A stretch of DNA of 64,000 bases, taken from the NCBI GenBank assembly GCA_045587385.1, contig JAZNCE010000057.1, positions 16,076-80,075 on the forward strand, written 5' to 3'. The translations under genes and the position numbers were made by a program. The notes beneath the pieces were generated by a model. It ran no database searches, had not been told where the DNA came from, and saw only the letters and a program-made list of their open reading frames with translations. Positions 26,265 to 34,709 of the stretch are shown here, piece after piece (position 1 is the first letter of the stretch; each line of letters starts with the position of its first letter). The stretch comes from SVQP01 sp045587385 (lineage in GTDB: Bacteria; Bacillota; Clostridia; Oscillospirales; CAG-272).

Positions 26265-26357
26265 CGGGCGATCACTGATCGCCCCTACAAAGTGTAATCC
26301 CATATGATATAAGTCGTACGTCTTTTAATTGGTGTAGGGGCGATCAGTGATCGCCCG
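26265..26357. repeat. REPIN-like inverted repeat pair
   Basis: Perfect 25-bp arms 26265-26289 and 26333-26357 around a 43-bp spacer; inner ends CCCCTACA and TGTAGGGG, inner palindrome GATCACTGATC. Same size and spacing as the copy at 20576. Confidence 0.92.
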
Positions 26358-26377
26358 AAAATACTAATGAACCAAAG

Positions 26378-26407
26378 CACCCTCACCGAATCGGTGAGGG
26401 TGTTTTT
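26378..26407 (+). terminator. Intrinsic terminator
   Basis: CACCCTCACCGA, one base, TCGGTGAGGGTG then TTTTTG. The T run is on the plus side, so it mainly serves the SDR gene. Confidence 0.85.
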
Positions 26408-26418
26408 GTTTTTAATGA

Positions 26419-27165
26419 TTATTTGTTAAACTCATCAATCGGCTTATACTGCATCATGGGTGCGCCTTCGGGGATCTCGTAGCCAAACTCTGCAGGCTTT
26501 GCCCAACGGACCGCGTTGGTGATGATCTTTTGCACGTAAGTGTTGTGGTAAGAGGGGCAGGACTCGTGACCGGGCTGGAAGTAGAATACCTTGCCCGCGC
26601 CGCGCAGGTAGCAAAGACCGCTGCGGAAAATAAAGCCGTCCTCAAACCAAGAGCCGAATACCAGCGCATCGGGCTGCGGTACGTAGAAGGGCTCGCAGTA
26701 AAGCTCCTCGGTCGTTAAGGTAAAGTGATCGGGAATGCCTGCTGCAATGGGATGAGAGGGAAGCAGATTCCAAACGATTTCTTTTTGATCGCGACCCCAG
26801 GAGAGGTTGCCGTTTGTGCCCACGACCTGACGGAATACCTTGGAGTGATGACCCGAGTGCAGCACGATAAGACCCATGCCCTTGGTATATACGCGGTGGC
26901 GGATCTTTTCCACCAGAGCGTCGGGCACTTCGTGGTGCGCCATGTGCCCCCACCAGATCAGCACGTCGGTGTTGTTGAGCACCTCGTCGGGCAAACCGTT
27001 ATCGGGATCGTCCAGGGCGGCGAGCGTGACCTCAATGTCGTCGTTGGTTTCAAGGAACTGCTTGATCAGGCCGTGAATGCCGTCGGGGTAGATGGATTTA
27101 ACGTATTCGTTGCTTTTTTCGTGGCGGAACTCATTCCAAGCCGTTACTCTGATTTTGTTTGCCAT
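26419..27165 (-). CDS. ThuA-like (trehalose utilization) domain protein
   Basis: A 248-residue protein with a class I glutamine amidotransferase-like fold of the ThuA family, linked to catabolism of disaccharides. VTAWNEFRHE starts the first strand; VLIWWGHMAHHEV and GLIVLHSGHHS are the characteristic strands around the pseudo-active site; FYFQPGHE lies near the C-terminal end. The Cys of true amidotransferases is replaced by SGHH. It precedes the MBL-fold gene's stop region by 24 bases upstream in transcription (MBL gene first), so the two are likely one leftward unit. Confidence 0.87.
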   Translation of the reverse strand: MANKIRVTAWNEFRHEKSNEYVKSIYPDGIHGLIKQFLETNDDIEVTLAALDDPDNGLPDEVLNNTDVLIWWGHMAHHEVPDALVEKIRHRVYTKGMGLIVLHSGHHSKVFRQVVGTNGNLSWGRDQKEIVWNLLPSHPIAAGIPDHFTLTTEELYCEPFYVPQPDALVFGSWFEDGFIFRSGLCYLRGAGKVFYFQPGHESCPSYHNTYVQKIITNAVRWAKPAEFGYEIPEGAPMMQYKPIDEFNK

Positions 27166-27189
27166 ACTCTCTCTCCTTATGTCGGTTAA

Positions 27190-27975
27190 TTAAATTTCGA
27201 TCTCTAAGCCGTCGTAGGCGGGGGTGACGTCCATGGGGGCTAAGAACTTCACAAGAGATTCGTGATCTTTGTGCAGCGTCAGCGCCATGTGCGAGGTGTA
27301 ATACTTGACGTCGGGGGCGAAGCGGTTGTATTTGCGGAACATTTTCAGCATAATATCCAGCATTTCGGGGGTGTTGTGCTCAAAAATGCGCCAGTCATAG
27401 GCAGCGGTTTCACCGCAGGTCAGCTCCAGCACAAGGGTGTTGATGGGCTTGTCACGCATGAAATTCCAGGTTTCGGTGGGCAGCCACGCGCTGTCACAGC
27501 CGTAGAACAGAATGCGACCGTCACGCTCCACCAAATAGGTGCGTGCGATCTCGCCGGGGGTGGCAAAATGGTTGGCACGTAAAGGGGTGACCGCATAGCC
27601 GTCAATATCGTAGGTCTTGCCGATCTCCGTCGAGCGGAAATTGATGCCGAATACGCCGTCATTGCCCAGCTTTTCGCCAAGCACCTTCATGCATTCGGGG
27701 GAGCACCACAGCGTGCAATCACGGTCGCGGCAAAGGCGCACAACGGTCTCGGGGCAGAAGTGGTCAGCGTGCGAGTGGGTGACGATGATATTTTTGACGC
27801 CGTCAAGCAGGTCGGGCGTACCGTTCTTTTCTGCAAAATGGAAAACGTGAGGACCCGGATCGATCAGCAGCGTGCCGTCGATCAGCGCAGAAGAGTAGCG
27901 GCGGAAAAAGGGCATGGCATCGTAGCTGTTGATGTTCCAATCGGCAGCACCCGTGCCCAGAAAAGTCAGCTTCAT
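27190..27975 (-). CDS. MBL-fold metallo-hydrolase
   Basis: A 261-residue beta-lactamase-fold hydrolase. The metal motif is VTHSHADHFCPE (about 64-75); an Asp/Tyr-Gly-Cys-Asp segment near 170 (FYGCDSAW) and a late His (YTSHMA) complete the sites. The family includes phosphodiesterases and UlaG-like lactonases, and a UlaG-like sugar-phosphate lactonase would suit the ThuA neighbour; that is a guess. First gene of a leftward pair with ThuA, with GGAGGCAACT before the ATG. Confidence 0.85.
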   Translation of the reverse strand: MKLTFLGTGAADWNINSYDAMPFFRRYSSALIDGTLLIDPGPHVFHFAEKNGTPDLLDGVKNIIVTHSHADHFCPETVVRLCRDRDCTLWCSPECMKVLGEKLGNDGVFGINFRSTEIGKTYDIDGYAVTPLRANHFATPGEIARTYLVERDGRILFYGCDSAWLPTETWNFMRDKPINTLVLELTCGETAAYDWRIFEHNTPEMLDIMLKMFRKYNRFAPDVKYYTSHMALTLHKDHESLVKFLAPMDVTPAYDGLEIEI

Positions 27976-28062
27976 AGTTGCCTCCTATTTTATGTTTCTG
28001 TGGTTATTATACAATGAATCCGATAAAAATGCAAGCCCTTTAGGCAGAATTATGAAAAAAGT

Positions 28063-28087
28063 TGTAGGGGCGATCAGTGATCGCCCG
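28063..28087. repeat. Single REP-like unit
   Basis: One arm of the 26265 type: TGTAGGGGCGATCAGTGATC then GCCCG. No inverted partner lies within 150 bp. Confidence 0.88.
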
Positions 28088-28109
28088 CGTCTGCTCTGAC
28101 AGCTTTCCA

Positions 28110-28148
28110 TAAAAAACCACCCCTTGCATATGCAAGAGGTGGTTAAAA
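28110..28148 (-). terminator. Terminator of pckG
   Basis: On the minus strand AACCACCTCTTGCATATGCA, then AGGGGTGGTTTTTTA: a near-perfect stem with a T run, 6 bases past the pckG stop. Confidence 0.85.
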
Positions 28149-28154
28149 ATTGTA

Positions 28155-29945
28155 TTACTTTGCAGCCAGCAGTCTTGCCTCGAGTGCGTCAAGCTCTGCG
28201 TGCATGGTTGCGGGCACGCTGTCGCCGATCTCGGCATAGAACTTGCGGATGTTCCGGACGTCTTCCAGCCAGGAGTCAACGTCAACGCTCAGAAGGTCGC
28301 GGATGGTTTCGGTGTCAATACCCTCAAGACCCTCGGTGCAAATATCCTCGGGCAGGGGCAGGTAACCGATGGGAGACATGGTAGCGCCAACCTTACCCTC
28401 GCAGCGATCCAGGATCCAGGACAGCACTCTCATGTTGTCGCCAAAGCCGGGCCAGATGAAGTGACCCTCGTCATCGGTTCTGAACCAGTTGACGTGGAAG
28501 ATCTTGGGAGGATTGGGAATGGAAGTGCCCATCTTGAGCCAGTGACCGAAGTACTCGCCCATATCGTAGCCTACGAAGGGACGCATAGCCATGGGGTCAC
28601 GACGAACCACACCGACTGCACCTGCAGCTGCTGCGGTGGTCTCGGAAGCCATGATAGAGCCTACGAATGCACCGTTCTGCCAAGTGGTGGACTGGTAAAC
28701 CAGGGGAGCGGTCTTTGCGCGTCTGCCGCCGAATACGATTGCGCTTACGGGTACGCCCTCGGGCTTATAGTATGCCTCGGACAGGCAGGGGCAGTTGGTA
28801 GCCATTGCGGTGAAACGGGAGTTGGGGTGTGCACCGGCCGTTGCAACCTTGTTGTTCTTGTCGTACTTGGTGTAGTCCCAAACCTCGCCTCTCCAGTTGA
28901 GCGCGTTCTTGGGGGGATCGTTGTCAAGGCCTTCCCACCAAACGGTGTTGTTGTCCAGGTTGTGGCAAACGTTGGTGAAGATGGTGTCGCGCATGGTGGA
29001 CGCCAATGCGTTGGGGTTGGACTGCTCGTTGGTACCGGGAGCTACGCCAAAGAAGCCGTTCTCGGGGTTGACAGCCCACAGTCTGCCGTCCTCGCCCACG
29101 CGCAGCCAAGCGATATCGTCACCGATGCACTCAACCTTGTAGCCCTGCTCGGTATAGAACTTGGGGGGGATGAGCATAGCGAGGTTGGTCTTGCCGCAAG
29201 CGGAGGGGAATGCTGCGGTCAGGTACTTCTTTTCGCCATTGGGGTAAGTTACGCCGAGGATGAGCATGTGCTCAGCCATCCAGCCTTCCTTTCTGCCAAG
29301 GTAGGAAGCAATACGCAGCGCGAAGCACTTCTTGCCAAGCAGAACGTTTCCGCCGTAGCCGGAGTTGACCGACATAATGGTGTTATCCTGGGGGAAGTGG
29401 GTGATGTAACGGTTGTTCTCGTCCAGATCAGCTCTTGCGTGCAGACCCTTGATGTAGTCGGGGGAGTCGCCCAGTGCTTCCAGCACGTCGGTGCCGACGC
29501 GGGTCATGATCAGCATGTTGAGCACGACGTAGATAGAGTCGGTCAGCTCAATGCCGTACTTTGCAAAGGGAGAGCCAACGATGGACATGGAGTAGGGGAT
29601 GACGTACATGGTGCGACCCTTCATGGAGCCGGTGTACAGCTTCTTGAGCTTTGCGTACATCTCTGCGGGGTCCATCCAGTTGTTGATGTTACCTGCCTCT
29701 TCCTTGGTGGGGGTGCAGATAAAGGTTCTTGCCTCTACACGTGCCACGTCATTGACGGCGGTGCGGTGCAGATAGCAGCCGGGCAGCAGATCCTGGTTGA
29801 GCTTGATCATCTCGCCGGTGGAGCAAGCCTCGGCACGCAGAGCTTCTGCCTGCTCGTGGCTGCCGTCGATCCAGACGATCTGATCGGGGCAGGTCATTTC
29901 TGCCATTTCGTTGATCCAATCCAAAACGAACTTGTTGTTGGTCAT
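28155..29945 (-). CDS. pckG: Phosphoenolpyruvate carboxykinase (GTP)
   Basis: Interconverts oxaloacetate and PEP with GTP/GDP (EC 4.1.1.32) in the cytosol; in fermenting Clostridia it often runs toward oxaloacetate. The 596-residue length is the GTP-class size. Kinase-1a P-loop AAFPSACGKTNLAM contains the reactive Cys characteristic of the GTP class; YGGNVLLGKKCFALRIAS holds substrate and Mn2+ residues; ECIGDDIAWL is kinase-2; FGGRRAKTAPLVY is the GTP-binding loop. AAGGAG lies 7 bases before the ATG at 29945; an upstream in-frame start at 29969 is rejected. Monocistronic, with its own promoter and terminator, and highly biased codon usage, as for an abundant protein. Confidence 0.96.
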   Translation of the reverse strand: MTNNKFVLDWINEMAEMTCPDQIVWIDGSHEQAEALRAEACSTGEMIKLNQDLLPGCYLHRTAVNDVARVEARTFICTPTKEEAGNINNWMDPAEMYAKLKKLYTGSMKGRTMYVIPYSMSIVGSPFAKYGIELTDSIYVVLNMLIMTRVGTDVLEALGDSPDYIKGLHARADLDENNRYITHFPQDNTIMSVNSGYGGNVLLGKKCFALRIASYLGRKEGWMAEHMLILGVTYPNGEKKYLTAAFPSACGKTNLAMLIPPKFYTEQGYKVECIGDDIAWLRVGEDGRLWAVNPENGFFGVAPGTNEQSNPNALASTMRDTIFTNVCHNLDNNTVWWEGLDNDPPKNALNWRGEVWDYTKYDKNNKVATAGAHPNSRFTAMATNCPCLSEAYYKPEGVPVSAIVFGGRRAKTAPLVYQSTTWQNGAFVGSIMASETTAAAAGAVGVVRRDPMAMRPFVGYDMGEYFGHWLKMGTSIPNPPKIFHVNWFRTDDEGHFIWPGFGDNMRVLSWILDRCEGKVGATMSPIGYLPLPEDICTEGLEGIDTETIRDLLSVDVDSWLEDVRNIRKFYAEIGDSVPATMHAELDALEARLLAAK

Positions 29946-30031
29946 GGTTCTTCTCCTTTTATATATCAATTATTTTTTTGCATGTCGTAAAGGGCAAATG
30001 CGTAGGGAAAGCCCTAATTTCACCCACTATA

Positions 30032-30060
30032 ATTATATAACAAAATCCGACCGTTTGCAA
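30032..30060 (-). promoter_or_regulatory. Promoter of pckG
   Basis: Minus strand TTGCAA (30055-30060), 17 bp, TATAAT (30032-30037), leaving an 86-base leader. Confidence 0.8.
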
Positions 30061-30140
30061 GAGCATTTTCAAAAATAATTCTATGAAAATATCACAAACG
30101 AACTATGAAAAGATTGTGAAAAATGACGCCTTGCAAAAAA

Positions 30141-30179
30141 GAACAAATGTTTGCATTTTCCGCACGCATGTGTTATAAT
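30141..30179 (+). promoter_or_regulatory. lexA promoter with SOS box
   Basis: TTGCAT (30151-30156), 17 bp, TATAAT (30174-30179). GAACAAATGTTT (30141-30152) abuts and overlaps the -35 and matches 7 of 8 fixed positions of the Gram-positive SOS box GAAC-N4-GTTC. This implies LexA autorepression. Confidence 0.82.
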
Positions 30180-30212
30180 ATGGGTATAAAAGAAAAAACG
30201 GAGCGTGAAGAT

Positions 30213-30809
30213 ATGCAAAAGCTCAACGAAAGAGAACAAAGAGTATACGATTATATTGCCAAAACCATCAGAGAGCAGGGATATGCGCCCAGCGTGCGCG
30301 ATATCCGCGAAGCGCTGGATTATAAGAGCACCTCGACTGTACATATGTACTTAGGCAGATTGGAAATGCTGGGGTATATTATCAAGGACGAGGGCAAGAG
30401 CCGCGCGTTGCGGTTGTGCGACGAAGCTCCCGTGGCGGACGGTGTGCCGCTCTTGGGCAGAGTGACCGCGGGGCAACCCATTCTTGCCGTGGAGAATTAC
30501 GAGGGTGTGATCCCCTTTGTGCCGCACGGCGGGTATCAGAAGGATAATCTGTTTGCTTTGCGTGTGCAGGGCGAGAGCATGATCGATGCGGGCATTCTGG
30601 ACGGGGACGTGGTCATTGTCAACCGCACCTCGTATGCCGATAACGGTGAGATCGTGGTGGCAATGGTGGAGGATAGCGCAACGGTCAAGCGTTTCTTCAA
30701 GGAGGACGGGCACTACCGTCTGCAGCCCGAAAACAAGACCATGCAGCCCATCATCGTCAAGCGCGCGGAAGTACTTGGCAAGGTGATTGCCGTACAAAGA
30801 TACTATTGA
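30213..30809 (+). CDS. lexA: LexA SOS repressor
   Basis: Represses DNA-damage genes and is inactivated by RecA-stimulated self-cleavage. Residues 1-66 form the winged helix (YAPSVRDIREALDYKSTSTVH is the recognition region). The cleavage site is A86-G87 in RVTAGQPI; the catalytic pair is S122 in GESMID and K159 in ATVKRF. Length 198 is standard. The ATG at 30213 follows GGAGCGTGAAGAT; an ATG at 30180 lies at the transcription start and is unlikely. The ABC permease follows after 15 bases, so the SOS promoter may also drive the ABC genes and nrdG. Confidence 0.96.
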   Translation: MQKLNEREQRVYDYIAKTIREQGYAPSVRDIREALDYKSTSTVHMYLGRLEMLGYIIKDEGKSRALRLCDEAPVADGVPLLGRVTAGQPILAVENYEGVIPFVPHGGYQKDNLFALRVQGESMIDAGILDGDVVIVNRTSYADNGEIVVAMVEDSATVKRFFKEDGHYRLQPENKTMQPIIVKRAEVLGKVIAVQRYY

Positions 30810-30824
30810 TCATAAGGAGATACT

Positions 30825-33137
30825 ATGAACCTTTTTAAGCGAACCTTGAAAAATGCCTTTCGCACCGTACTGCTTGGCTGGCGGGAATATGCGGGCTTTT
30901 TCTTAGCGCTTTTGGTGGTGCAGAGCATCTTCTGGTCGCTGACGTTTTCACTTGACACCAACAACGCCATTGCCAAAGAGCGCGTGACCGAATCCTATTC
31001 TTATCACGTGGTGCTGCCCGCGCTGACACCCACGCAAACGGCTACCTTTAAGAACATGCTCAACGGGCAATCCGCGATTGACGATTCGTTTTACGAGGTG
31101 GACATCCTGGAGGGCGCAGAGAGCAGCGAGGCACACGTCACGCTCAAGGGATCGGACATCTCGCGCAGCTTTGCAAAGTTCCGCGACCGCTGCATGCTGG
31201 GCAGCTGGCAGTATGAGTTTACGCCGCTGTATACCTATCAGACCGAGTACGTCACGCCGGGCGCGTGGCGTTATGCGGGCATCTGCCTTGCAATGCTTGC
31301 ACTTTGCGCTGCGGTGCTGACCGTGCTTTATATCATCCGCGTGGAAAATCACCAGTTCCAGTACGGTATTTACATGACCTGCGGTGCGGATTTCCGTATG
31401 CTGTTCCGCGTGACGTTTTGGGAGCTTGCCGCCATTGCCGCGCTGACCTTTGTGCCGGCATGCGTGCTTTCCGCGCTGATCATGCTGCCGGTCTATCTGC
31501 CGGGCGGCGTGCTGTTCCGCTTTGGCTGGGCAGCCCCCTTCAAGGTGCTTGGACTGACGGCTGCCACCGTGCTTCTGTCGGTGGTGTTACCCGTCAGATT
31601 GATGGCGCGCAAAACGCCCATGTCGCTTATCGTCTCGCGCAACAATGCGGGTCTTGTCAGCTCGCCGCGCCGCTCTTTCCATTTGTTCGGCAAGCGTTTC
31701 CCGCGCGATTACGAGCTTGCGGGCATGTGGCGTATGCGCAAGTATTATATCCGTCTTGTATGCTCCGCGGTTGCCTTTGCTTCGCTCTTTATTTCGGGAC
31801 TTTACATTGCCGACATGATCAAAACCAAGCAGGAGCTTGCCGTGGATGAGTTTGTCCTGGCGTACAATCAGCTGCCGAGCGAGGTGGTCAAGGACGAGGA
31901 GGGCAACGTCATCCGTCCTTATTACGACGCGCTTACAGCGGGCGCGATCAACGATGACGCACATTTTTTGTGTGATGCTATCCGCCAAATGGACGGCGTT
32001 GCATACGTGCGCGCAGAGGAGCAGGAAAGGGCAGACGATGTGCTTGGGCACATGCTGCTCAAGTCCGAAAACGTGCTTGCTTACGGTGAATACGCCGTGC
32101 AAAGCGAGGGCGAGAGAGCGGGCTACGGCTTTGCGACCAATTCTTATAAATATACCGCTGTGGATCAGACGTGGATCGATAACGCATTGGCGTCGGGGCT
32201 TTACACCTTTGAGGGAGATCCTTATGCCGTGCTGGAAAATCCCAATGCCATCATTGTCAGCGAAAAGATCCTCGGTGCGCAGCGCTTTGACTTTGAGATA
32301 GGCGACACCGTATATTTTGCGTCCTACGTGGGCGGGCTCATTGCGGACAACCGTATGTTTACGCGCCGCGATCAGATCCTGCTCCAGCAGCTGGAGTATT
32401 TCACCTTTGACTACGGCACGACGGGCACTTCCACGGGTGAATACGTGGTGTGTGCCGTGATTACCGAATCTCCTTCGGACAGTTACCTGACCGTGGGCAT
32501 GCACGTAGAGCCATTCCGTACCTTAACCGCGCTTGACGGTGCACGTGACACGATGACCGTGTACTTTGAAGACGGGCTGACCTTGGCAGAGGCGGATGCG
32601 CTGTCCGAGCGGATCGTGACGCTTGCCGAGGATTTTGCATGGAAGTATCAGCGCAACGGCACCTTCTTTGACGATATGATCGCGGATGCGCGTAAGGATA
32701 ACCTGATCACAGCCGTCATTTCTTGCTTTATTTTGGTGGTATCGCCCTTGGTGTGGTTCTTCTCGCAGTTGCTTTACTACCGCAGAAGAGAAGAGGAATT
32801 TTATATGCTGCAAGCCATGGGCGGCTTTGGCATCGAGATCCGTGGGCTGCATCTGACTGCGGGCGCGGTGCTTTCGGGTATTGCATTCTTAGTCACGCTC
32901 GGTATGAGCTATGCGTTCAATTTCGTGCTGTATATGACCATGAGCCGCTTGCTGCCCGCGCTCGGTGTGGCGCAAGCTATCAATTATAATTATTATATGC
33001 CGCTGTGGGCGCTTGCCCTGTGCGCTGCCGTATCGGTAGGCTGCGGCTTTGCATCCTGCTTTGTGCCGTATTTGCTGTGGAAAAAGCGTACCGAGGCACA
33101 AAAGGCGAAAGAAAGGGGAGGACAAGACAATGGATGA
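30825..33137 (+). CDS. ABC transporter permease, FtsX/MacB-like
   Basis: A 770-residue permease with the BceB/FtsX layout: one N-terminal helix (about 18-38), four-helix clusters near 150-260, a helix near 305-325, a large extracytoplasmic domain (about 335-620) and three C-terminal helices (about 630-755). Partner of the ATPase encoded next, with which it overlaps by 8 bases. Such systems export or sense antimicrobial peptides or release lipids or lipoproteins; nothing here tells which. AAGGAG precedes the ATG. It begins 15 bases after lexA, which is unusual company. Confidence 0.87.
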   Translation: MNLFKRTLKNAFRTVLLGWREYAGFFLALLVVQSIFWSLTFSLDTNNAIAKERVTESYSYHVVLPALTPTQTATFKNMLNGQSAIDDSFYEVDILEGAESSEAHVTLKGSDISRSFAKFRDRCMLGSWQYEFTPLYTYQTEYVTPGAWRYAGICLAMLALCAAVLTVLYIIRVENHQFQYGIYMTCGADFRMLFRVTFWELAAIAALTFVPACVLSALIMLPVYLPGGVLFRFGWAAPFKVLGLTAATVLLSVVLPVRLMARKTPMSLIVSRNNAGLVSSPRRSFHLFGKRFPRDYELAGMWRMRKYYIRLVCSAVAFASLFISGLYIADMIKTKQELAVDEFVLAYNQLPSEVVKDEEGNVIRPYYDALTAGAINDDAHFLCDAIRQMDGVAYVRAEEQERADDVLGHMLLKSENVLAYGEYAVQSEGERAGYGFATNSYKYTAVDQTWIDNALASGLYTFEGDPYAVLENPNAIIVSEKILGAQRFDFEIGDTVYFASYVGGLIADNRMFTRRDQILLQQLEYFTFDYGTTGTSTGEYVVCAVITESPSDSYLTVGMHVEPFRTLTALDGARDTMTVYFEDGLTLAEADALSERIVTLAEDFAWKYQRNGTFFDDMIADARKDNLITAVISCFILVVSPLVWFFSQLLYYRRREEEFYMLQAMGGFGIEIRGLHLTAGAVLSGIAFLVTLGMSYAFNFVLYMTMSRLLPALGVAQAINYNYYMPLWALALCAAVSVGCGFASCFVPYLLWKKRTEAQKAKERGGQDNG

Positions 33138-33843
33138 TAGAAGAGTCGTTGTGGAAACGGTTGACCTGATCCGTCAGTACAAGCAGTACGACGAGGTGGT
33201 CAACGCGGTCAATCGCGTCAATCTGCGCGTATATGAGGGCGAGTTCGTTGCCATTATCGGCTCGTCCGGCTCCGGTAAATCCACGCTGTTGCACACCATG
33301 GCAGGCTTGGACAGACCCAATGCGGGCAAGGTCATCATTCGCGGGCGTGAGATCACCGCCATGGCACCCGATGAGCTGGCGCGTTTTCGCGGCAATCATA
33401 TCGGCATGGTGTTCCAGAGCCATAACCTGATCCCGCAGTTTACTGCGCTGGAAAATATCCTCGTGCCCACGCTGATGTGCAATAAGGAGGATATTTCCTA
33501 TGAGGAAAACCTCAAAAAGCTGGTGGCTTCCTTGGGGCTTGGCGACCGACTGCACCACCTGCCAAGCGAGCTTTCGGGCGGTCAGATGCAGAGAGTTGCC
33601 ATTGCGCGTGCGCTGATCAATCTGCCGCTTGTGGTGTTTGCCGACGAGCCTACGGGCAACCTTGACAGAGAAAACGCGGACGAGGTGCTGGATCTGCTGC
33701 TTGAAACCAAGGATCTGCTGGGTCAGACGCTGATCATGGTCACGCACGATATGGCGATTGCCGATCGCGCTGACCGCGTGTTCCGCATGGATAACGGACA
33801 GATCATTTCCTCCAAGGTCAATAAAAAGGAGACAAAAGAATGA
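33130..33843 (+). CDS. ABC transporter ATP-binding protein, LolD/BceA-like
   Basis: A 237-residue ATPase of the MacB/LolD group. Walker A GSSGSGKST (about 45-53), Q-loop VFQSHNLIPQ, signature LSGGQMQRV (about 150-158), Walker B VVFADEPTGNLD (about 169-180), H-loop VTHD. GGGGAGG 8 bases upstream sets the ATG at 33130; the frame is open further into the permease gene. It overlaps the nrdG start by 4 bases. Confidence 0.93.
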   Translation: MDDRRVVVETVDLIRQYKQYDEVVNAVNRVNLRVYEGEFVAIIGSSGSGKSTLLHTMAGLDRPNAGKVIIRGREITAMAPDELARFRGNHIGMVFQSHNLIPQFTALENILVPTLMCNKEDISYEENLKKLVASLGLGDRLHHLPSELSGGQMQRVAIARALINLPLVVFADEPTGNLDRENADEVLDLLLETKDLLGQTLIMVTHDMAIADRADRVFRMDNGQIISSKVNKKETKE

Positions 33844-34532
33844 ATATTCAAGGCATACAAAAGCTGACGCTGCTGGATTTTCCCGACCGCACGGCGTGTA
33901 CCGTGTTTACGGGCGGGTGCAATATGCGCTGCCCGTTCTGCCATAACGCATCCTTGGTGCTGCGTCCCGGCGAGAACCCCGCATATTTTGAGGAGGAGAT
34001 CTACGCATTCCTCAAAAAGCGGCAGGGAATACTGGACGGTGTTGCCATCACGGGCGGCGAACCGCTCTTGCAGCACGGGCTGCGCGAGTTTATTTTGCAG
34101 GTGCGTGAGCTTGGATTTGCGATCAAGCTGGATACCAACGGCTCATATCCCGATCGCCTTGCCGCGCTGATGGACGAGGGGCTGCTTGACTACGTGGCAA
34201 TGGACGTCAAAAACAGCCGCGAGAAGTACGCGCAAACGGTGGGGATCAAGGGATTTGATACAGCTCCGATCGAGCAGAGCATTGCGCTGCTGCGCTCATC
34301 GGGCGTGCCGTTTGAGCTGCGTACCACCGTGGTTAAGGAGCTGCACAGTGCCGAGGACATCGAGGACATGGGCGTGTGGCTGCAAGGGGATCACGCACAC
34401 TTTTTGCAGGGCTTTATCGACTCGGGAGATCTGATCTCCAAAGGGCTTAGCGGATATGACAAAAACCAAATGGAAGATTTGGTCAATGTGCTCAAAGCCT
34501 ATATCCCGAATGCGCAGCTTCGCGGCGTTTAA
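33840..34532 (+). CDS. nrdG: Anaerobic ribonucleotide reductase activating protein (radical SAM)
   Basis: Generates the glycyl radical of NrdD using S-adenosylmethionine and a [4Fe-4S] cluster. The cluster motif C-x3-C-x2-C is in FTGGCNMRCPFCHN (about 24-37) and a GGEPLL motif (about 73) binds SAM. Length (230) suits the NrdG/PflA-like type that is encoded beside NrdD. It overlaps the ABC ATPase start-stop (ATGA) rather than nrdD itself; a terminator and a new promoter separate it from nrdD 178 bases downstream. A pyruvate formate-lyase activase is less likely given the neighbour. Confidence 0.9.
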   Translation: MNIQGIQKLTLLDFPDRTACTVFTGGCNMRCPFCHNASLVLRPGENPAYFEEEIYAFLKKRQGILDGVAITGGEPLLQHGLREFILQVRELGFAIKLDTNGSYPDRLAALMDEGLLDYVAMDVKNSREKYAQTVGIKGFDTAPIEQSIALLRSSGVPFELRTTVVKELHSAEDIEDMGVWLQGDHAHFLQGFIDSGDLISKGLSGYDKNQMEDLVNVLKAYIPNAQLRGV

Positions 34533-34540
34533 TGCAGCAA

Positions 34541-34587
34541 CCACAATATATTGTGTTAAAATTTAAAAAAATATCAAAATATTGTGT
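34541..34587 (+). promoter_or_regulatory. Pair of NrdR boxes upstream of nrdD
   Basis: CCACAATATATTGTGT (34541-34556) and TATCAAAATATTGTGT (34572-34587) match the 16-bp NrdR palindrome. Their centres are 31 bp apart, three helical turns, the normal arrangement. They lie just upstream of the -35 box. nrdR itself is not in the window. Confidence 0.85.
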
Positions 34588-34596
34588 GCAAAGGTA

Positions 34597-34625
34597 TTGA
34601 CAAATCGAAAAACTTATAGTATACT
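34597..34625 (+). promoter_or_regulatory. nrdD promoter
   Basis: TTGACA (34597-34602), 17 bp, TATACT (34620-34625). Confidence 0.88.
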
Positions 34626-34664
34626 GTAAAAGCACCACGTTCGGTGTTTTTACAGTATTTTTTA
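34621..34664 (+). terminator. Terminator overlapping the nrdD -10 box
   Basis: ATACTGTAAAAGCACC (34621-34636) and GGTGTTTTTACAGTAT (34643-34658) form a 16-bp stem with one G-U pair, followed by TTTTTATTTTT. The left arm contains most of the -10 box, so only transcripts entering from upstream can form the whole stem. Confidence 0.85.
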
Positions 34665-34709
34665 TTTTTCAACATAATTCATCAAATTTCATGACAAAAG
34701 GAGAGAGCT

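Noticed and set aside
25896..26303. A 135-codon minus-strand frame across the SDR end and the REPIN-like repeat
   Set aside because: Its N-terminus is the translated repeat and the rest is antisense to the SDR gene.
28200..29990. A 596-codon open frame opposite pckG
   Set aside because: Same cause; the PEPCK motifs are all on the minus strand.
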